DNA of 64,000 nucleotides from Pseudomonas putida (GCF_026625125.1 NZ_CP113097.1:3100001-3164000), one strand, 5' to 3'; positions 48,141 through 57,968 are shown, counted from the first letter of the stretch. Numbers and translations are program-made. The notes: generated from the sequence alone by a model not told the origin.

Positions 48141-49598
48141 TTAGGTCTTGGCAAGCCGAAAGTGAAGTGAAACCTGAGTGCCATGGCCTTCGCGGCTACT
48201 CAACCGAACCGACCCACCGAACCGCTCCATGATCCGTCTGACCAGTACCAGCCCGACCCCGAGCCCGCCTTGTTTGGTTGTGAAGAAGGGCTTGAACGCC
48301 ATGCGCTGCTGCTTTTCATTCATGCCTTTTCCGGTGTCGGCCAGGCGCAGGGTAACGCTGCGCCTGTCCTGCTTCACCACCTCGACACGCAGCTGTCCGC
48401 CCTGCTCCATCGACTCCAGAGCGTTGGCGATCAGGCTGTTGAAAATCTGCCCGAGCAATTCCGGCTGCCCCAGCACCTGTACTGCCGGAAGCGGCTTCAA
48501 GTCCAGGGTCACACCACTGCGTGCCAGCGGCAGGGCGAAGGTTTGCAAGCTGTCTTGCAGAACTGCAGGCAGGTCCACCGGTATGGTCTTGTCATCCAGC
48601 GGTCGCAGCGACTGCAGCAACTGGCGGATCCACTGGGACATGCGGTCGACCTGGCTGATGATCTCGTTGATGTTGCGCTGCGCCGGCCCCTCGTCGAACA
48701 CCTGAGCCAGCTCGGCGCTGGAGCGGATACTGGCCAGCGGGTTACGAAGGCTGTGGGCCACGGCCGAGGACACCTCGCCAAGCGCAACGTAGGTTTCATT
48801 GCTAATCAGCCGTTTCTGCTGTACCGCCATCAACCGGGCGGCGCGGCGCATGATGCCGTACAGGCCGATGTAGACCACCCCGGCGCCCACGGTGATGGCC
48901 AGCCAGATGAGCACAAGGCCATGTTCGATGCGCACGATCAGGTCATGGGGTTCCTTGTATATCTCCACCATCGCCACCACGTGCTCGCCTTCTGCATCGA
49001 ACAGTGGAATGTAGTTCTCGATGAACAACTGCTCAGGCGGGGTGACGAACTTCTGTTCGGAGCGGGCCTCTTCGAAGCCGTGGTAACTGGCCGAAACCCG
49101 CATTTTGTGCTCGAACGCCCGATCCAGGTCGTCATCGCCCTGAATCAGCTTGCCGGTCAGCGCCGGATTGCTCGACCAGATCACGGTGCGGTCCGGGGCG
49201 TAGATGTTGGCCAGCAGCATGTCTGGCAAGTGCGCGATGTGGTCGAGGAATTCGCCGCGGGCCTTACGCCGCGCCACGGGGTCTACGCCTGGCAAAGGAT
49301 CCAGGTCTGTACGCGGGTCCAGCAGCTCACCCATGGTGCGCACATTGGGGATCGCCACATGTCGCACTTCAGCGTCAGCGATCGAAGTAATGAACTGTGC
49401 GGTGAGCAGCGCGTCACGCTCGACGCTTTCGTGGATGATGAAACGGCTGGAGATCAACCCCAGGCCTGCGGCCACGGAGAGGATGATGGCCAAGCTGACC
49501 CAGGCGTACCAACGCAAAAGGTTGAACGGCTTGCGCGGTGTGCCGGCGTCAGGGCTGGCGGGTGACTCGAGTGGGTCGGAACGGGAGGCGATGTCCAT
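48141..49598 (-). CDS. Sensor histidine kinase 2, paralogue of the next kinase
   Basis: 485 residues from MDIASRSDPLES; about 80 further upstream codons are poorly supported. The layout copies kinase 1: TM1 (WVSLAIILSVAAGLGLIS), periplasmic SVERDALLTAQFITSIADAEVRH and LPDMLLANIYAPDRTVIWSSNP, TM2, DHp with ALGEVSSAVAHSLRNPLASIRSS, ATPase with ANALESM, DTGKGM and GGLGVGLVLVRRI. Identity is over half by eye. No response regulator gene of its own is adjacent, so it probably shares the NtrC-type regulator. Confidence 0.9.
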   Translation of the reverse strand: MDIASRSDPLESPASPDAGTPRKPFNLLRWYAWVSLAIILSVAAGLGLISSRFIIHESVERDALLTAQFITSIADAEVRHVAIPNVRTMGELLDPRTDLDPLPGVDPVARRKARGEFLDHIAHLPDMLLANIYAPDRTVIWSSNPALTGKLIQGDDDLDRAFEHKMRVSASYHGFEEARSEQKFVTPPEQLFIENYIPLFDAEGEHVVAMVEIYKEPHDLIVRIEHGLVLIWLAITVGAGVVYIGLYGIMRRAARLMAVQQKRLISNETYVALGEVSSAVAHSLRNPLASIRSSAELAQVFDEGPAQRNINEIISQVDRMSQWIRQLLQSLRPLDDKTIPVDLPAVLQDSLQTFALPLARSGVTLDLKPLPAVQVLGQPELLGQIFNSLIANALESMEQGGQLRVEVVKQDRRSVTLRLADTGKGMNEKQQRMAFKPFFTTKQGGLGVGLVLVRRIMERFGGSVRLSSREGHGTQVSLHFRLAKT

Positions 49599-49707
49599 GG
49601 CGGCTACCACTGCTGAGCACCTTTGAAAGGTTATAGCCCAGAGTTGGGGAATCCATGACATTGATTTGCGCAAGGCCGATGCAAGGCTGCCTGCCAGCAG
49701 GTGCCCA

Positions 49708-50301
49708 TCACAACGGCGAGTCCACTGCCAGCCCCTGTAACTTGCGGTATTCGCGCAGCACATTGGGCACATACCGCCGGGTTTCGGCGAAGGGCGGCAC
49801 CGCTCCACGTCGGCGCACAGCATCCGGGCCAGCATTGTAGGCGGCGACGGCCAGGGTGATGTCGTTGTCGAACAGGTTCAGCATGCGTTTGAGGTAGCGG
49901 GCCCCACCCTGCACGTTGTCCTCCGGGTCAAGCACATCCTCGACCCCCATTTCCTTCGCCGTACCCGGCATCAACTGCATGAGCCCTACTGCCCCGGCCG
50001 CCGAGCGGGCCTTCGGGTTGTACCCTGATTCTGCCTTGATCAACGCATGCAGCAGTGCCTGTGGAACGTTGTGCATGCGCGCCGCCGCCGCCACCAAGTC
50101 AGCGTAGGGGCGCCCGGTGATCAATTGCGCATTGGCCGGGCCAGCCTGAGCAACGGGTTCGCGAATCACCCGTTCATAGTTGCGCCCGGGCCGGTGGACG
50201 TTGGTCAGCACGTAACCGCCCTTGCCATCGATGGCAATGTACACATCAGCCTGTGCGCTGGCCCCTGCCAGCCAGATCAATCCCAGGATAATCCCACGCA
50301 T
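49708..50301 (-). CDS. Lytic transglycosylase, SLT family
   Basis: 197 residues. Signal peptide (GLIWLAGASAQAD), a short DUF4124-like opening (YIAIDGKGGYVLTNV), then an SLT domain with catalytic Glu in LIKAESGYNPKARS, AAGAVGLMQLMPGTA, NVQGGARYL and AVAAYNAGPDAV. It cleaves peptidoglycan to 1,6-anhydro-muropeptides in the periplasm. Divergent from the gspG-gspF pair; SLT enzymes often open the wall for secretion machines. Confidence 0.93.
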   Translation of the reverse strand: MRGIILGLIWLAGASAQADVYIAIDGKGGYVLTNVHRPGRNYERVIREPVAQAGPANAQLITGRPYADLVAAAARMHNVPQALLHALIKAESGYNPKARSAAGAVGLMQLMPGTAKEMGVEDVLDPEDNVQGGARYLKRMLNLFDNDITLAVAAYNAGPDAVRRRGAVPPFAETRRYVPNVLREYRKLQGLAVDSPL

Positions 50302-50492
50302 GTCGGTCGCCTCCCCGCCGTGCCCCCCGATATGGGGGAAATACCCCGGAAAACCCGGGCTTTTCTGCTACGACGCAAGCAATGTGCCGCTTGCCATGGC
50401 GCATGGCGCAAGGCCCCGAGGCAGACGTGCACGGCTGTTGCATGGCGCATGAAAACCCGAAAGGGCATGTCCCCATGCAGGAGGGCTTCACC

Positions 50493-50918
50493 ATGCAGCG
50501 CAAACCCAAACGCCAATGTGGCTTCACCCTGCTCGAACTGCTGGTAGTGCTGGTGGTGCTGGGCTTGTTGGCCGGTATCGTCGCGCCCAAATACTTCAGC
50601 CAGTTGGGCCGTTCCGAGGCCAAGGTGGCACGGGCGCAGATCGAAGGGCTGGGCAAGGCCCTGGACCTGTATCGCCTGGAAGTCGGCCACTACCCCAACA
50701 GTGAGCAAGGCCTGCAGGCGCTGGTTGCCGCCCCCAGTGGCGAGGCCCGCTGGTCAGGCCCTTACCTGCAGAAAGCGATTCCACAGGACCCGTGGGGCCG
50801 TGCCTACATCTACCGCCAGCCAGGCGAAAACGGCGGCGAGTACGACTTGCTGTCCATGGGCAAGGATGGCCAGCCCGGTGGCGACGGTGAAAACGCCGAA
50901 ATTACCAGTTGGCAATGA
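50493..50918 (+). CDS. gspG: Type II secretion major pseudopilin GspG
   Basis: 141 residues from the ATG preceded by AGGAGG with 8-base spacing; upstream Met codons are rejected. Prepilin peptidase site KRQCG/FTLLELLVVLVVLGLLAGIVAP, then GspG core GRSEAKVARAQIEGLGKALDLYRLE, YPNSEQGLQALV, PWGRAYIYRQPG and GEYDLLSMGKDGQPGG, including the calcium-site loop. Forms the pseudopilus. Only gspF accompanies it here; no gspE, D, or minor pseudopilins are in the window. Confidence 0.95.
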   Translation: MQRKPKRQCGFTLLELLVVLVVLGLLAGIVAPKYFSQLGRSEAKVARAQIEGLGKALDLYRLEVGHYPNSEQGLQALVAAPSGEARWSGPYLQKAIPQDPWGRAYIYRQPGENGGEYDLLSMGKDGQPGGDGENAEITSWQ

Positions 50919-50929
50919 GGAGCAAGGCC

Positions 50930-52120
50930 ATGCGCTATAGCCTGAAGGCCCTGGGTAGAGAGGGCGTGGTTCAATTGAACATCGATGCCGAGGATGCCGA
51001 ACAGGCTCGGCGCAAGGTGCAAGACCAGGGGCTGCGTGTGGTCAGCGTGCGCAGCCAGGGTAGCGTGCTGGGGCACCTGCCATGGCGCCGCCAGGCCGCA
51101 TTCGACCTGTTACTCTTCAGTCAGGAGCTGACCACGCTGCTACATGCCGGCCTGCCCTTGATCGATGCCCTGGAAAGCCTTGCGGAAAAAGCCCCCACCG
51201 CGGCAAGCCGTAAAGTGCTGGCGGCGCTGGTTGGCCAGCTGTACGAAGGCCGCTCGCTGTCCCAGGCCCTGGGCCAGCAGCCGCGGGTATTCCCGCCGTT
51301 GTACGTGGCGTTGGTCCAGTCCAGCGAGCGCACCGGGGCGCTGGGTGACGCCCTGCACCGTTATATCGGATACCGACAGCGCCTGGATCTGGTCCGGCAA
51401 AAACTGGTTGGGGCTTCGGTCTACCCGCTGCTGCTGCTGCTGGTGGGCGGTGGCGTGGTGCTGTTCCTGCTCGGCTACGTGGTGCCACGCTTCAGCCTGG
51501 TGTTCGAGGGCATGGGCAGCGAACTGCCCTGGCTCTCGCGCATGCTGATGCAGATCGGCCTGTTCCTGCATGCTCAGCAGCTGCCCCTGGCCCTGGCCAC
51601 AGCAAGTGGCATCGGCGCGCTGGTGCTGCTGCGCAATAACCCCCTGCTGCGGCGTTGGACGTCACGCCAGGTTCGGCGAATGCCAGCCCTGCATCAGCGC
51701 CTGATGATGTATGAATTGGCGCGCTTCTATCGCTCGCTGGGCATTCTGCTGCAAGGCGGCATACCCATCCTGACGGCCATGGGCATGGCCCGTGGGCTGT
51801 TGGGCAGCGCTGCAGCGCAAGGTTTGGAGCGGGCCTGCTGCGGGGTGGGTGAAGGGCTGCCGTTGTCGCAAGCGCTGGAAGCCGGGCAGTTGGTCACGCC
51901 TGTGTCACTACGCCTGCTGCGAGCGGGCGAGCAATCCGGCAATCTGGGCGAGATGCTTGAACGCTGCGCAGATTTCCATGACCAGGAGATAGGCCGCTGG
52001 GTGGAGTGGTTCGTGAAGCTGTTCGAACCGCTGCTGATGACCTTCATCGGGTTGCTTATCGGGGTGATCGTTATTCTGATGTACATGCCAATCTTCGAGC
52101 TGGCGTCGAGCATCCACTAG
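50930..52120 (+). CDS. gspF: Type II secretion inner membrane protein GspF
   Basis: 396 residues from MRYSLKALGREG, 11 bases after gspG with GAGGAG upstream. Two GspF repeats, each with FSQELTTLLHAGLPLIDAL / ARFYRSLGILLQGGIPILTAM and ALVQSSERTGALGDAL / RLLRAGEQSGNLGEML, and three membrane helices (LLLLVGGGVVLFLLGYVV; a central one; LLMTFIGLLIGVIVILMYMPIF). It anchors the assembly ATPase, which must be encoded elsewhere. Confidence 0.95.
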   Translation: MRYSLKALGREGVVQLNIDAEDAEQARRKVQDQGLRVVSVRSQGSVLGHLPWRRQAAFDLLLFSQELTTLLHAGLPLIDALESLAEKAPTAASRKVLAALVGQLYEGRSLSQALGQQPRVFPPLYVALVQSSERTGALGDALHRYIGYRQRLDLVRQKLVGASVYPLLLLLVGGGVVLFLLGYVVPRFSLVFEGMGSELPWLSRMLMQIGLFLHAQQLPLALATASGIGALVLLRNNPLLRRWTSRQVRRMPALHQRLMMYELARFYRSLGILLQGGIPILTAMGMARGLLGSAAAQGLERACCGVGEGLPLSQALEAGQLVTPVSLRLLRAGEQSGNLGEMLERCADFHDQEIGRWVEWFVKLFEPLLMTFIGLLIGVIVILMYMPIFELASSIH

Positions 52121-52140
52121 CCGGCACCGCCTGCCACGAC

Positions 52141-52173
52141 ACCGGCTTGCCGACGCACCAGGGCAAGGCCGGT
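52141..52173. repeat. REP-like hairpin between gspF and the recombinase
   Basis: ACCGGC(C)TTGCC and GGGCAAGGCCGGT arms with a one-base bulge around a 9-base loop. Lies between convergent gspF and recombinase genes; could terminate both. Confidence 0.6.
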
Positions 52174-52214
52174 GCCCTCTGGCACGGTGCGGGCCTGAGG
52201 GGTGGCCCGGGCGC

Positions 52215-53129
52215 TCAATAGTCGAACCGGTCCACCGCCCGCCGCCGCTCGTTGTCATCGCGCCGGTCATAGCTGGCAGTGGTCTGGATGTTGGCGTGAT
52301 GCGCCAGCTTCTGCGCAATCGACAGGTCGTGTTCTTCGATCACCCGGGTGATGAACGCCCGGCGAAAATCATGCGGCATGATCTTCACCCCCACCTGCGC
52401 CCCGCGCTGACGGGCAATGTAGTAGATCGCATGCTTGGTGATGCGCGCGCGGGTAATGTGGTTGCCACGGCGGATGCGATTGAACAGGAAGGGATCGTCC
52501 GACGCGCCCTCTGGCAGCGACTGCCGGCGCAGTTCAAGCCAAGCCTGCAATTTTGCGAAAGCCCAGGGCGGCGCATACTTGATCAGTTGGCGGTTGCCTT
52601 TGCCCAACACCTGCAGGCTGCGTGCCTCGAAGTCCACCTGTTCCAGGTCGATGTCCACCGACTCCGACTTGCGCATGCCGGTGCCATACAGCAGTGCAAT
52701 GATCGCCGCATCACGAACGCCCTGCGGGCGCGGGTCGGCGTCGCACACCTCCATCAGCTCGCGGATCAGGCTACGGCGAAGGTTGCGCCCCGGCGGCAGG
52801 CGGCTACCGGTGGCCGGCTTGACCTCACGGATGCGCAGCAACTGCTCATGATCGATCAGGCCCTGGCGCCAGGCTTCATTCATCACGCCACGTATTGCAT
52901 TGACATAAAGCGACGAACTGTTGGGCGCATAGCCATCGGTGCGCAGCGCTGCGACCAGGCCGATCACGTGCCCTGGCTCAAGCTTGTGCCAGGGAATATC
53001 GACGAGGTTGCAGTCAGCGAAGCCCAGCCGGTCAGCAGCGTCCTGTAGGATGTAGCGCATGGTTTGCTGGCTGGAAGGCGCCAACCGGGCCAGGTACTGC
53101 AAGAGTGGATTTTGCGAGAGGTCGGACAA
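52215..53129 (-). CDS. Site-specific tyrosine recombinase
   Basis: 304 residues from a TTG preceded by AGGA. N-terminal SAM-like core-binding domain (about 8-105), then the catalytic domain with all key residues: Arg153 in GTGMRKSE, Lys178 in GKGNRQ, His253-x-x-Arg256 in MPHDFRRAF, His278 in LAHHANIQ and Tyr287 in TTASYDRR. It is longer than XerC/D relatives only slightly and complete. No excisionase, attachment repeats, or tRNA was seen nearby, so it looks like a resident orphan recombinase rather than an active island integrase. Confidence 0.88.
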   Translation of the reverse strand: MSDLSQNPLLQYLARLAPSSQQTMRYILQDAADRLGFADCNLVDIPWHKLEPGHVIGLVAALRTDGYAPNSSSLYVNAIRGVMNEAWRQGLIDHEQLLRIREVKPATGSRLPPGRNLRRSLIRELMEVCDADPRPQGVRDAAIIALLYGTGMRKSESVDIDLEQVDFEARSLQVLGKGNRQLIKYAPPWAFAKLQAWLELRRQSLPEGASDDPFLFNRIRRGNHITRARITKHAIYYIARQRGAQVGVKIMPHDFRRAFITRVIEEHDLSIAQKLAHHANIQTTASYDRRDDNERRRAVDRFDY

Positions 53130-53290
53130 AACTTGAATCCTGTAGCGAAGCCCGGAGCGCCATCGAGCGCTCCAGGCGTAAAGCGGCCTGCGTCATTTCC
53201 TTGAAGTTCAGGGGCTTGGACACTGGCATGAGCTGAAATGGTATCCCATGGACTATCGTGGTAGCCATGACTCCCTGTCGATGAGGCACC

Positions 53291-53938
53291 ATGGCACTGC
53301 ACCGACTGACCCGTACCCACCCCCGCCTGAGCTTCGCTGCGCTGATCGGCATCCTTGGTGCGTGGCTGATTCCTGCCAGCGACATCGTGCAACGCATCCT
53401 CGCTGGCTGGAACCTGGGGGTCTGGCTTTACTTGCTGCTGGTGCTTTGGCTGACCTGGCGAGCCACGCCCGAGAAGGTTCGCGAGGTGGCTCAGGTCGAG
53501 GACGAAAACGCCGGGGTGGTGCTGTTCACCGTGTGCATTGCCGCCATCGCCAGCCTGGCGGCGGTCACCCTGCAACTGGTCTCAAGCCGCGGTCTGCAGG
53601 GCAGTGAGCAAGCCCTGCACTACCTCTACACCGGTTTGACCGTGGCGGGCTCCTGGCTGCTCATCGGGTGTATCTTCACGCTGCACTATGCCCGGCTGTT
53701 CTACAACAGCGCGCCGCAGGCACCCGCGTTGCGTTTCGCCGACGGTGAACGCAACCCCGACTACTGGGACTTCCACTACTTCTCGTTCACCATCAGCGTC
53801 GCCGTACAAACCTCCGACATCGGCGTAGCCAGCCGGGGTATGCGCAGGGTGGTGCTGGCACATTCACTGGTAGGCTTCGTGTTCAACACGGCAATCCTCG
53901 GCTTTACCATCAATATCGCTGCCGGCCTGCTCGGCTAG
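53291..53938 (+). CDS. DUF1345 membrane protein
   Basis: 215 residues with about five or six membrane segments. The family core is present: [36 protein letters not shown] and [28 protein letters not shown] at the C-terminus. Function unknown. Its last 75 bases overlap the convergent aminotransferase gene. Confidence 0.9.
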   Translation: MALHRLTRTHPRLSFAALIGILGAWLIPASDIVQRILAGWNLGVWLYLLLVLWLTWRATPEKVREVAQVEDENAGVVLFTVCIAAIASLAAVTLQLVSSRGLQGSEQALHYLYTGLTVAGSWLLIGCIFTLHYARLFYNSAPQAPALRFADGERNPDYWDFHYFSFTISVAVQTSDIGVASRGMRRVVLAHSLVGFVFNTAILGFTINIAAGLLG

Positions 53939-55093
53939 TATGCGCCGGGCGCAAGCGCCGATCCGGCCACACACCATTTGCAGTTGCTCGGCCGCCAGCA
54001 CCAGCCCCATGCGCACATGCCCCGCCGCGCTGGGCCCGAAAGCATCGCCCGGCAGCAGTGAAACGCCCTCCTCTATCAAAAGCCGCTGGGCGAAGGCCTG
54101 GGCACTCAGCCCGGTTTCGCGGATATCAAGCATCACGAACATGCCCCCCGCCGGCCGGTGGGCACGTACCCCAGGGCAATCGGCCAAGGCCTTGCACACC
54201 AGGTCGCGCCGCTCGCGGTAGGCCTTGCGCATCTGTTGTACCGCGAGCAAGTCATGCTCCAACGCCACGCAAGCCCCCTGCATGACAAACTCTGGCAAGC
54301 CAAACAACATGGCCATGGCCAGGTTGGTCAGGTGGGTGGTCAGCGCCGGGGGGCCGACCACCCACCCCACGCGCCAGCCGCTCATCGCGTGCGACTTGGA
54401 CACGCTGTCAATGATCACGCAGCGCTCGCGCATGCCGGGCAGTTGCGCAGGGGCAACCGCTTCGCCGTCGTACAGCAGGCCACTGTAGACCTGATCGCAC
54501 ACCAGCCACAGATCATGGTCGCGACACAGCTGCGCAAGCTGCAGCATGTCCTGCGGGGAGATGGCGCAGCCGGTGGGGTTGTGCGGCGTGTTCAGCAGCA
54601 GCCCGCGGGTACGCGGGGTTATCGCTTGCGCCACGGCGCGCGGGTCGAGCCGAAAGCCCTGCTCCGGGCTTACGGCCACCTGCACCGGCCGCGCCCCGCA
54701 AGCGCCAAATACACCGTGGTAGGTAACATACATGGGCTCAGCGACGATCACCTCATCCCCCGGCCCGAACAGGCATTGGCAGACGGCATACAGGGCACAT
54801 TGCGCGCCAGCGAGCACCATCACTTGCTCGACACTGACCTCAGGGCCGGTGCGGCGTGCAATCGCCTGGCGCAGGGCCAGGCTGCCACGCACATCGCTGT
54901 AGTGAGTGTCGCCGCGGCGCAAGCTGCTGACCGCAGCGTCCACGATGGCCTTCGGCGTGTCGAAGTCAGGATCGCCCACCGACAGCAGGAAAATCTCGCG
55001 CCCTTCGCGACGCAGGGCCTGTGCCTGATAGTGGATGTCCCAGGCAGCAGCGGTTTCACCGGCGATGCGTTGAGTGAGCCTGGAATAGCGCAT
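53864..55093 (-). CDS. PLP-dependent aminotransferase, class I/II
   Basis: 409 residues from [13 protein letters not shown] with GGAGAC upstream. Fold type I signs: [54 protein letters not shown] (PLP-ring Asp) and [19 protein letters not shown] with the PLP lysine. Substrate is unclear; it resembles aspartate/arginine:pyruvate-type enzymes. The C-terminal 25 residues run past the usual end and are antisense to the DUF1345 gene. Confidence 0.92.
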   Translation of the reverse strand: MRYSRLTQRIAGETAAAWDIHYQAQALRREGREIFLLSVGDPDFDTPKAIVDAAVSSLRRGDTHYSDVRGSLALRQAIARRTGPEVSVEQVMVLAGAQCALYAVCQCLFGPGDEVIVAEPMYVTYHGVFGACGARPVQVAVSPEQGFRLDPRAVAQAITPRTRGLLLNTPHNPTGCAISPQDMLQLAQLCRDHDLWLVCDQVYSGLLYDGEAVAPAQLPGMRERCVIIDSVSKSHAMSGWRVGWVVGPPALTTHLTNLAMAMLFGLPEFVMQGACVALEHDLLAVQQMRKAYRERRDLVCKALADCPGVRAHRPAGGMFVMLDIRETGLSAQAFAQRLLIEEGVSLLPGDAFGPSAAGHVRMGLVLAAEQLQMVCGRIGACARRILAEQAGSDIDGKAEDCRVEHEAYQ

Positions 55094-55385
55094 GACTGTC
55101 TCCTTGTCTGCCCAGCTCGCACCGCTCGTCCGAAAACGAAGTGTGCCGAATGGAGTTAAAAGTAGCAGAACCCTTCGCCACCTCTGGCACCGCCTGCCAA
55201 CGAAAACGTTTGCCTGGCCATTTGCTGCCAAACGGCGAACACCCGCTGTTTGTGACGAGGGTCAAGGGTCAGTGCATTTGGCGTACTTTCGGCAGAACAG
55301 CGGGCCGTGGGGTGCTATCTTTAGTTTCCCGGCGGCCGCGCGCGGCTCCCCGATCACCCGCCCAGAAAAGGACAAGGAGGCTGGC
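55094..55385. other. Divergent intergenic region
   Basis: About 290 bases between the aminotransferase and DUF1652 genes. It should contain a promoter for each. I see no hairpin, repeat or small gene worth calling. Confidence 0.5.
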
Positions 55386-55646
55386 ATGAACAAGATGACG
55401 TTCCCCAACGCCTGCCAGGTGATGCGCTGGCACTTCCACCCCCTGGGTTTCGAGGCCAACATGGATGCGCCGCGCAGCATGATCGCGCGCCTGTTCGACC
55501 GTGCCACGGGCGAAACGCTGCTGGCGATTGCCGGCATCCCCTGCACGGCGATCATGGCGGCAGCCGATGTCGAACGCATCATTGAGGCCGTAGAAGCCGA
55601 AATGGATGCCTTCGTACCGGTTTTCGCCCTGCGTGACGCCGGCTAG
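55386..55646 (+). CDS. DUF1652 small protein
   Basis: 86 residues, ATG after AAGGAGG. Contains ACQVMRWHFHPLGFEANMD and IAGIPCTAIMAAADVERIIEAVEAEM, which match the short DUF1652 family of pseudomonads. Function unknown. Its stop codon overlaps that of the convergent MucR-like gene. Confidence 0.88.
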   Translation: MNKMTFPNACQVMRWHFHPLGFEANMDAPRSMIARLFDRATGETLLAIAGIPCTAIMAAADVERIIEAVEAEMDAFVPVFALRDAG

Positions 55647-57730
55647 GCGACCGCCTCCGGGGTTTGCTGCAATACCTGCAATGTCCCCATGAACTGCTCG
55701 GCCGGCACCGGCTGCCCCAGCAGGTAACCCTGTAGCGAATCACAGCCCAGGCGCGTCAGGAAATCCTGCTGGCCACCGGTTTCCACACCTTCGGCAACGA
55801 TACGCAAGCCCAACGCCTGGCCCAACGCCACGATGGCCGAGACAATGGCTGCGTCGTCGCTGTCCTGCTCCAGGTCGCGGACAAAGCCGCGGTCAATCTT
55901 CAGCTCGTTGGCGGGTAAGCGCTTGAGGTACATCAGGCTCGAGTAGCCGGTACCAAAGTCGTCGATGGACAGGTCCACCCCCATGTCGGACAGCCGCTGC
56001 AGCACCGCCAGGCTGGCATCGGCATCATGCATGGCAGTGGTTTCGGTGATCTCGAGGGTCAGGCTGTTGGCTGGCAGGTCATTGTCGCGCAGGGCGCGGG
56101 CAACGCTGTCAACCAGGCCGGCATGACAAAACTGGATCGCGGACAGGTTGACTGCCATGCGCCAGTTTTCATGCCCTTGGTCAAGCCATTGGCGCATCTG
56201 CCGGCACGCCTCGTCCAGTACCCATTCGCCAATCGGGATGATCAGGCCGGTTTTTTCCGCCAGGCCAATGAAACGATCCGGCAGCAACAGACCGTGCTGC
56301 GGGTGCTGCCAGCGCAACAGGGCCTCTGCGCCGATCGCCTGGCAAGCCCGCGCAGCGAACTTAGGCTGGTAGTGCAGGCGGAACTGGCGTTGCTCCAAAG
56401 CCATGCGCAAGTCCTGCAGCAGCTGCAACTGTTGGCGGGCATTGCTGTTCATGGAAATGTCGAAGAAGCTGTAGCCATTCTTGCCGGCGCTCTTGGCGTG
56501 ATACATGGCAGCATCCGCGTTGCGCAGCAACTCCAGCTGGTCTTGGCCATTACCCGGATACAGGGCAATGCCCACGCTCGCCGTCAATTGCAAGTCATGC
56601 TCGGCCACGCGGAACGCCCGTGATATCAGGTTGACCTGTTTGACCGCCACATCCATGGCATCTGCAGGCTCCTGCAGTGCCACCAGCAACACGAATTCAT
56701 CGCCGCCAATGCGCGCCAGCGTATCCTGGCTGTGCAAGTGGCCGCGCAAGCGTGCGGCCACTGCCTTGAGCAGCAGGTCGCCCACATGGTGACCAAATGC
56801 ATCATTGACCGGCTTGAAGCCGTCCAGGTCGATGAACATCAGTGCAAAACAACCGCCCTGCTCCGCCACCTTGCCGATCGCCTGCTCGATACGGTCGGAA
56901 AGCAGCGTGCGGTTGGGCAGGCCGGTCAGCGTGTCATGCAGCGCCAACTGGGTCAGTTCCTGGTTGGCGAGGGTCAGCGACCGCGCAAGCTCTGCTGTGC
57001 GTGCCTCCAGGCGCGCATCGAGTACCGAAGTCAGCAACGCCACTGCGAGCACCGCCAAGGTAGTGATGAGCACCAGATAGACCAGCCCGTCCCCTTGCAA
57101 CCCGTCTGCCAGGGCGCCGCAGAAACTGCCCTTCTGGAAGTTGGCTGCGGCCATGCCGGTGTAGTGCATGCCAACGATGGCAATGCCCATCAGCACAGCC
57201 GCCAGCCCTCGGATCTGGCGCACGTAAGGGGTATGCTGGCGCAGCCGGAAAGCGATCCACAGTGCTGCCGCCGATGCGCCCACAGCGATCGCCAGCGAGG
57301 CGCCGAACAGCGTCGGGTCATAGTCGATGCCCGGTAACATGCGCAGCGCTGCCATCCCGGTGTAATGCATGCAGCTGATGCCGGCGCCCATGATAAGCGC
57401 GCCAAACCCCAGTTGCAGCCACGGCAGGCTCGGTTGGCTCACCAGCCACAAGGCAAACCCCGAGGAGAGCACGGCGATCAACAATGACAATGCTGTCAGG
57501 CCAACGTCATAGCCCAGATCGATCGGCAGGCTGAAGGCGAGCATGCCGATAAAGTGCATCGACCAGACGCCGATCCCCATCGCCAACGCCCCACCGCCCA
57601 TCCAGATGAGCACCGCCCTGCCTCGGGCAGTAGCGATGCGGCCGGTAAGGTCCAGGGCGGTATAGGAGGCCAGGATGGCCACGCACAGTGAGATCAGCAC
57701 CAGCGAAGAAGAGTAACTACCGGTCAGCAT
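55643..57730 (-). CDS. MHYT-GGDEF-EAL c-di-GMP protein, MucR-like
   Basis: 695 residues from MLTGSYSSSLV. Seven membrane helices form an MHYT sensor with repeated metal-ligand motifs (MHFIGM, MHYTGM twice). A GGDEF domain follows with an intact ARIGGDEF, then an EAL domain with EALLRW, NLSAIQF, EITETTAMHD, DDFGTGYSS and EGVETGGQ. Both catalytic cores look active. The order and size match P. aeruginosa MucR, which tunes alginate and biofilm dispersion in response to nitrate or NO. Function here is inferred. Confidence 0.9.
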   Translation of the reverse strand: MLTGSYSSSLVLISLCVAILASYTALDLTGRIATARGRAVLIWMGGGALAMGIGVWSMHFIGMLAFSLPIDLGYDVGLTALSLLIAVLSSGFALWLVSQPSLPWLQLGFGALIMGAGISCMHYTGMAALRMLPGIDYDPTLFGASLAIAVGASAAALWIAFRLRQHTPYVRQIRGLAAVLMGIAIVGMHYTGMAAANFQKGSFCGALADGLQGDGLVYLVLITTLAVLAVALLTSVLDARLEARTAELARSLTLANQELTQLALHDTLTGLPNRTLLSDRIEQAIGKVAEQGGCFALMFIDLDGFKPVNDAFGHHVGDLLLKAVAARLRGHLHSQDTLARIGGDEFVLLVALQEPADAMDVAVKQVNLISRAFRVAEHDLQLTASVGIALYPGNGQDQLELLRNADAAMYHAKSAGKNGYSFFDISMNSNARQQLQLLQDLRMALEQRQFRLHYQPKFAARACQAIGAEALLRWQHPQHGLLLPDRFIGLAEKTGLIIPIGEWVLDEACRQMRQWLDQGHENWRMAVNLSAIQFCHAGLVDSVARALRDNDLPANSLTLEITETTAMHDADASLAVLQRLSDMGVDLSIDDFGTGYSSLMYLKRLPANELKIDRGFVRDLEQDSDDAAIVSAIVALGQALGLRIVAEGVETGGQQDFLTRLGCDSLQGYLLGQPVPAEQFMGTLQVLQQTPEAVA

Positions 57731-57968
57731 CGAGAGTTCCAGCGGCGGGACAAGGGGGGCCCGAAAAAGCTGACGATTGTACTCAAGCTTTGGCGAAACG
57801 CACGGGATTTCTGGACACGAAAATGGATCCAAAAATTACCCGAACAGGCCGTTAGGCCTGCCGTAGAGCGCTCGGATGAGCGAATGACATTAAAGTGCCA
57901 TCTGTCGGCTTCCCACTCTCCACACGGCGCACATAAAAACAGACCAAAGGCTTGGCTCAGGCCTGCCT
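57731..57968. other. Gap between the MucR-like gene and the efflux operon end
   Basis: About 240 bases, containing the promoter of the MucR-like gene. No clear terminator for the efflux operon was found. Confidence 0.45.

Noticed and set aside
48183..49565. 460-residue plus-strand ORF
   Set aside because: Antisense of sensor kinase 2.
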